Assembly: GCA_024138025.1 (NCBI GenBank)
Contig: JAMXBD010000399.1
Span: 62,001 to 126,000 of the forward strand
DNA from: Combretum micranthum
Lineage: Eukaryota > Streptophyta > Magnoliopsida > Myrtales > Combretaceae
Reading direction: 5' to 3'
DNA: 64,000 bases
Shown here: one piece after another, positions 58,322 through 64,000 of the stretch
How positions within the stretch are numbered: the stretch's first letter is position 1
How the letters are laid out: each line of letters starts with the position of its first letter
Made by a program: the position numbers and the translations under genes
The notes under the pieces: generated by a model
What the model was told of the DNA's origin: nothing
Databases searched by the model: none
The model's input: only the letters and a program-made list of their open reading frames with translations

Positions 58322-58982
58322 TATCATGCTCCGGAGGGTACCCTAAATGTAGCATTCCACCGCACATAATATTAAAGCTAATGAATGACAATCTTAGTCA
58401 CGAAGGAGCTTCGATATCACGTGTACGACGTGCTTCCAAGATAGTAGGAGACTCAAATGGGTATTATGTTTAAACAGATAAAAAAAGCATGCAAGAGCTT
58501 ATAAAGGCAAACATGTAATAATCATTAAGATAAAATTCTTACAACTTCTTAGGGGCATTCCCTGTACTTAAAGTGTTGCTATTCTAATCCATCCTAAAAA
58601 CATACATGAAAATAACATAAATCCACTATAGAGATTTCTCTTAGAAGTCTACATCTAAAAATTAGATATGTAAACTTATTCCAAAAAGTCCTAGTAGCTT
58701 TAGCTCATACCTGACAAAAGGGGCTCCTTGATGCCAACCACAAGTAATCAAACTGTAACAAAAAGCTATAGGGGTATAAGCAAAACTAGCTTAGTAAGAT
58801 AACTCCCTTCTTCAAAGCATTTCCATAAAACATATAAGTATTTTAGACAATCATATGAGAATGCATCAATCACATGAGCAAACAAAATACATATGATTAA
58901 CCCAAAACCATGTGTAGGATGGATTTTACGCCCTCCATGTCGGGGGTTGGGTGGTTACCGGCCCCTACGACCATCAATAACT

Positions 58983-59070
58983 GCAAACTTATCGACTCTT
59001 ACTTGCCCATGTAGACTTTTCAGCTCCTACTAGCGCTTGTAGACTTTCTGGCTCCTACTAGCCACCACCA
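58983..59070 (-). repeat. Three-unit minisatellite in LTR F
   Basis: Units of about 28-32 bp beginning GTAGACTTT(T/C) with CTCCTACTAGC, close to those in LTR A (6798-6882). Confidence 0.75.
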
Positions 59071-61013
59071 TGACTCCTCATTTCCTTACACGAAGAATAG
59101 TAGCGAAAAAAATAAATATGACTCATAATATGTTATGCATGAATTGTTTTTAATATTGGCTTATTCAATTATTATTGATTTCAAGTAAAAGTGACCAAAA
59201 CAATATTCATCATACCTCTCGCAAGAAAACATAAATTATTCATCAATTCTTCTTTCGATATACTTAGCTTTTATTCAACAACCACATCATTCAATCATAA
59301 ATCCAATTCACACAACATTTATTCATTTATCTTTTTCCTTACTCTCTAGTACTACTATTTACAAGCACAATCAAGAAAACGTAATTAATAAGGGATTAAC
59401 TCACTCTTTGTTGATCGCTCCTAGTCAAAATAATCTTCTGGGAAGGCAATATCGGTTCCTTCTTCACCTAAACAAGATGAAATACCCAAATGAGTCTTTC
59501 ATAGAATTTCTACTTTAAAAATTCTAAATCTATCTCTGAATTGCGGTAAAATTAGATTGAAGGAAGTTCCAACTTAAAATGGCCATAACTTGCTCATTTT
59601 TACGTGGAATTTCGCATATTATATGTCGTTTTCTACCTGCTAGAAAATATTTATCCATTCTTAAGGTTACTTTCACTATAAAAGGTCATTTGGGTCATGA
59701 TTTAGAAGGGTACAGATCTAACAAGAAAATTATTTTCTTGGAAAACTACATTTTCTAATTCCTCCTTTACTAAGACTTGTTTAAGGAAAACCCAAATATG
59801 TATACTTGAAAAGAATTCCTTATGTTTATAAATAGACTCATAATTTATGCATGATGCTATAAGTGTTGTCTTATTTAATTAATTTCCTTAAAATAACCTT
59901 TTCTAGTGCTTTTGAAAATTTGGATTTGTTAAACTTTACTTTATGTGGTTGAAGTAACTTATAAATTTTTGTTTGGTCAAAATCTAATATTCTATATATT
60001 GATTCTTTAGTTTATCAAAAGTGAGTTGAAAATAAGGTTGAGTCTTTTGAGGTCATCTATCAATTTTATTTCTAGGAATTTGAAAAATAGAGTTTTCAAA
60101 AGTTTCTTTTAGTAGTACTCGATGAGTTTATTTATTTTCATTTTCCTTGTAAGTTGATTTTTCTTGAAAACTCATTTAGCTCTTGGTTTGGTAAAAAAAA
60201 AAAAAAAATAGTATCAAGTTATATCAAGATTTCTTTTTTGTCATTTGAAAAGGAAGTATCTTTAGACTTTGAAGAAACTTCTTCTATTAGTTTGAAATTT
60301 CATGATGAGTTTACATAAACATTTAAAAGAAATTTATTTGAAAATATTTTTCTAAGCCTTTGGGGAAAACAATTAGCTAGTGATCAAATTTTATTCCTTC
60401 ATCAAAAAGATTCATTTTTATTTTGATAACAACTTATTAGCCATGCATGAATACGATCATGTAGTTTATAAAAGCTAAAAATATCACAAGATAAGATAGT
60501 AAAGAATATAAGAAATAAATAATTGTCAAGTATTAGGAGCCTCAGTTTCTTCAAGGCTTCCCGAGACTAAGAATAGACTAGTCCAAAAAGAAAAAAGAAA
60601 ATTGTTTAGACTTGATGAGGATAAGTCTAAGACTAGAAAGACTAGTCTTAAAACAACTTAAAAGTAAATAAATTGCAAGGAAAGTAAATAAATTGCAATA
60701 ACAAATGAGCTTATATTCTCTAAAAGATATATATATAACTACATAGATATATTTAGTTAGATATACATAAAAACAACATAAAGGAAAATAGATTCATGAA
60801 CAAGAACAAAATATAAACATATTGTTGCTTTCCTAACCTCCATGGGTTTAGAAAACACACACTAGGCTCATACTAAGTAAATGAACATAAGAAAAGCTTA
60901 AGAGGATTACCTATAAAAGATAAAACTAGAGAAACTTTAAGAGAGCTTTTGGAGAGATTTGAGAGAGTAATGATAGTGTATGAAAGGTGTGAAGGAAATG
61001 GAAGGAAGATGTG

Positions 61014-61022
61014 GTATTTATA
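61014..61022 (-). promoter_or_regulatory. LTR TATA box (solo LTR F)
   Basis: TATAAATAC on the minus strand, identical to the element in LTRs A, B and D and followed by a pyrimidine-rich leader (CATCTTCCTTCC). Confidence 0.7.
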
Positions 61023-61712
61023 GAAAAAAGTGAAGGGTAAATTATGTTAATAAAATAAATGAAAAATAAAATAGATTGAGGAAAAAAGGGAAGGGGGCAG
61101 GCACAAAATTGAGAGGGAGAGAGAAAGAAATTTTATTTTTTTGTATTTTTGTTAATGAAAAGTAAGATGTGAGAGATGTGAGGTTGCATTGGAAATGAAA
61201 ATTATAAGAAAATACGTGTATAGGTTGTAAGGAAAAGTAGAGATAGATGAATAGTATAGAATAGTAATGAATAGTGTAATGTAAAGTAGATATGACAAAT
61301 AAAGTACCGGTAATAAGAAAATACATGTATAATTGCGATATCAAATACTTTTAGTTACCGAAAAATTATGAAACTGATATTTTTAAAAACCTTATATTTT
61401 TACTAGTCTAATGGTATATTCAGAATATTTTTACTTTTCCAAGCCCCGTGACATGCTTTTTGAAAACTATATCCGATCGGGCTCAAAACGAATCACGGTT
61501 TAACTAATCTGATATTTTTAAGCTTTCTCATGTTATTACGAACTATTCTACATATTAATCTCTTACTTACTCACTTAGGGTTATAAACATGGGTTTGTCG
61601 GAGTTAAACGGTTGCGTCTTACTAGAGTTTTACTAACTTTAGGGTTTTCGATTGGTCTTCTAATTAGGGTTTAAGCTCAATCGATGATAAAACTTTGGGG
61701 GTTTACACGTAC

Positions 61713-64000
61713 ACACACACACCTCTTTTCTTCAATTTTTTCTTACCCATATATTTAATAGGTAATAGATCTAAACTCTAGTGCAATAAAACATGTAACG
61801 ACAAGGTTATACATGTGTGGTTCCACTAAAAATCCCCATGAGATTAATATTAGGGATGTGGAAATATTTAAGCATGAAATTTTTCCCATCACAATGTTAT
61901 GGATCTTGATATTTAAGGTTTTACTATTATTTTTCTATATTATTGTTTTATGTTGTTATTATTGATATTTTGTGCAGGTATTCATCTATTAACCTCATCT
62001 ACATAATGTTGATGTTGCATTTGCATTCATGACTTGCATAATATACTAGATCTAGTTGTTTTGAGTATATAAATGCCATAGATTTTTTGTCTTATGTACA
62101 TAAAAGACTAGTAGGAGCATCATAATAATGAGAATATGTTAAAAAGTTCAAGATCTATCTTTGTTTCAATAAAAATGATTTTTGGAAATTTGAATTTTAA
62201 AATAACACTATTTAAAAGACAAATTTTCCAACTCCAAAATGAGTGTTTTATATAAAGAATGACGGGTTTATAAAATAGTTATCTTAAAGGCATGATTTTG
62301 ATGAGTTTAATCTAGTTTTACTAAGAGATATTTTCAAAATAATAAAAGTTACCAAAGGTAAGTTAGAACCTTGTCTCAACCCCAACAACAAACTTGAAAT
62401 TTGTAATAAGGAAATGTTTATATGTGAACACCTATTTTTGAACAAAAAAACAGGGATTTTATTAAAGAAATGGAAGTGTTAGGGAGTAGGTTTGGTTAGG
62501 ACTTAATTTTAGGAAGATTAAATGAGTTTTGTCCAAGAAATAACCTTAAAACAATTTAGCAAAATTCGGATCTAAAAAGACCCCCACTTAAACACCTATT
62601 TTCAAATGCCAAAATGAGAATTTTAATTGAAAAATAGAAGTCTTAGAGAATAGGTAATAAAGACTTAATTTTGACAAGAATGAGTGAATTTTATCAAGGC
62701 AAAATCCTAAACAAGGAAATGTTTCAAAATATAGATCAAACAATGTTTTCATTCCTAAAAATTATTTGTAAAATTTGTAACTAGGCAAAACCCCTACTTA
62801 AACATCTATTTTTCAACTTCTAAATGAAGAATTTTATTAAGATAATGAAGGTATTATGCATATAGGTCATCAAGGTTTTATCTTAGTAAACATAAGAATG
62901 ATTTTCAAAGAAATAAAGCTAATTTTTCTCAACCAAGTGTTCTTAAAAGTTTTGCAAAGTAAAAGTTTTCAAAAAAAAATTCTTTTTAATCAAGTACCCT
63001 CAAGAATATGCATATAAATGGTTCATATCATGTCATTCATAATAATTTGTAGATGTTGCATGCACATATAATATACTTGGTAGAAATAAAACTTAAGAAA
63101 ATAGTGTCTTTCGAACCCCATAAAACATTGTCTAAGTACATAAGGAAATAGAATGATCAAAACCCAGGAATCATGCATGATATTGAGTTATATATGTATA
63201 TAAAAGAGTCTTTTACGATATAATGATAGCTAAGTATCTATCAAAGCTTTTGAATGATACTTGGATTGAACTTAGAATTTGATTGTGGGTTCGGAGTCTC
63301 GTATAACATCCTGTACCCTCCTTTTCATGAATCAAATGACCATGTTTGATGAAAATAAATTTAGGAATGGATAGCTCTCGTTGAATAGGTTGAAATCGGT
63401 ATATAATAAGAGAAATTCTGAGTTAAAATGACTAAGTTATGACCATTTTAAGTTGGCATTCCCTCTTAGGCAAACTTTGACGAACTTGTTAGAATAGAAT
63501 TAATAAGTTTCATTTAAACTTCATAGAAATACTCATTGGACATATTTCTTTTATTAGGAGACTTGGGAGACAAACTAGACCTTCTTAAGGATTATTACGA
63601 TTAAGAGGAATTTCGTGCCATGGCAAAGTGAGTTCACTTTCTTTAAATTACATGCTTATAATTTTGCTTATAATGATAGTGGCATTAGAATTAGGATAAG
63701 ATAAAACTGGAATGTGCATGAGAATTCCACTTGGTTGAATTGATGATAAGAATATCGAAATGGGAATTGCTATAATATTTATATGATTTAGTATAGAATT
63801 GAAGTGTTTGAAATCTCTATGATCGCCTATAATTCACTTAAATATTATGCCATGACCACATAACTAAATTATTTGTGCATAACATATATTGAGTCACATT
63901 ACATTCATTTTTATACCTTTGTGGGGAAAAGGCCTAATAGCTAGGCAATGGGTGAGTCTGAAAACTTGGATTATCGACGCGGAGTTGCCTAAATTAAAAT
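61713..64000 (+). repeat. LTR E, right part, runs off the window
   Basis: Sequence continues that of 57521-58321 and matches the downstream parts of C and D, for example ATGACCAAGTTATGACCATTTTAA-like text near 63427-63450 (C: 11713-11735) and GAGTCACATTACATT near 63891. The expected end GGGGCGTGACA lies beyond 64000. Confidence 0.85.

Larger units (their letters stand above)
58322..61707 (-). repeat. Solo LTR F (3386 bp), Tekay-like family, inside LTR E
   Basis: On the minus strand it begins TGTAAACCCC at 61707 and ends GGAGCATGATA at 58322 (TG...TA instead of TG...CA). CGTAC flanks both sides (58317-58321 and 61708-61712). No internal region is present. It contains TATAAATAC at 61022-61014 and a three-unit array at 58983-59070. 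Confidence 0.95.

Overview
This window is AT-rich, repeat-dense intergenic DNA from a flowering-plant nuclear genome. The evidence is a plant-type Tekay/Del chromovirus, Tat- and Athila-lineage Ty3/gypsy remnants, a Cassandra-like miniature element carrying 5S rRNA sequence, and hAT-type miniature transposons with 8-bp target duplications. I found no convincing host gene, tRNA gene, or intact long reading frame. All recognisable coding sequence belongs to transposable elements and is broken by stops or frameshifts. The species cannot be named from the sequence.

Layout. 1-9283 (minus): the 5' two thirds of a Tekay-like element (A). From its promoter end it has a 3.1-kb 5' LTR, a tRNA-iMet primer binding site, an unusual extra ORF upstream of gag, then gag, protease, RT, RNase H, integrase and the start of a chromodomain at the window edge. 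A lies inside the LTR of a second copy (B, to 10187), and B lies inside an LTR of a third copy (C, 10188-12988, opposite strand) immediately beside its TATA box. 13865-13939: a 41-nt G run followed by a GA repeat. 14950-16508 (minus): a small decayed gypsy element with a protease remnant. 18660-21232: a 2.6-kb solo LTR (G) with target duplication ATAAA. 23376-23998: a hAT-like miniature element. 27960-35140 (plus): a heavily decayed Tat-lineage element with a long 88-96-bp tandem array in its 3' region, split by another hAT element. 35321-37626 (minus): an LTR of another family, itself carrying a 848-bp hAT element. 38171-38791: the Cassandra-like element. 39365-46303 (minus): a second LTR of the G family, interrupted by a 3.6-kb solo LTR (D, duplication ATTTA) of the Tekay-like family. 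47945-49167: an LTR-like stretch containing a 100-bp-arm hairpin. 49271-55096: an Athila-like, protein-poor element with two 1.5-kb LTRs. About 55110-56840: LTR end, primer site and gag of another gypsy element. 57521-64000: a Tekay-family LTR (E) split by a 3.4-kb solo LTR (F, duplication CGTAC).

How it works together: it does not act as a set of cooperating genes. It is a stratified record of nested insertion followed by LTR-LTR recombination (at least three solo LTRs with exact target duplications). The Tekay-like family has repeatedly inserted into its own LTRs close to the promoter. The most unusual items are the extra sense ORF ahead of gag, the family-wide minisatellite position inside the LTR, the hairpin in LTR J, and the Cassandra 5S segment.
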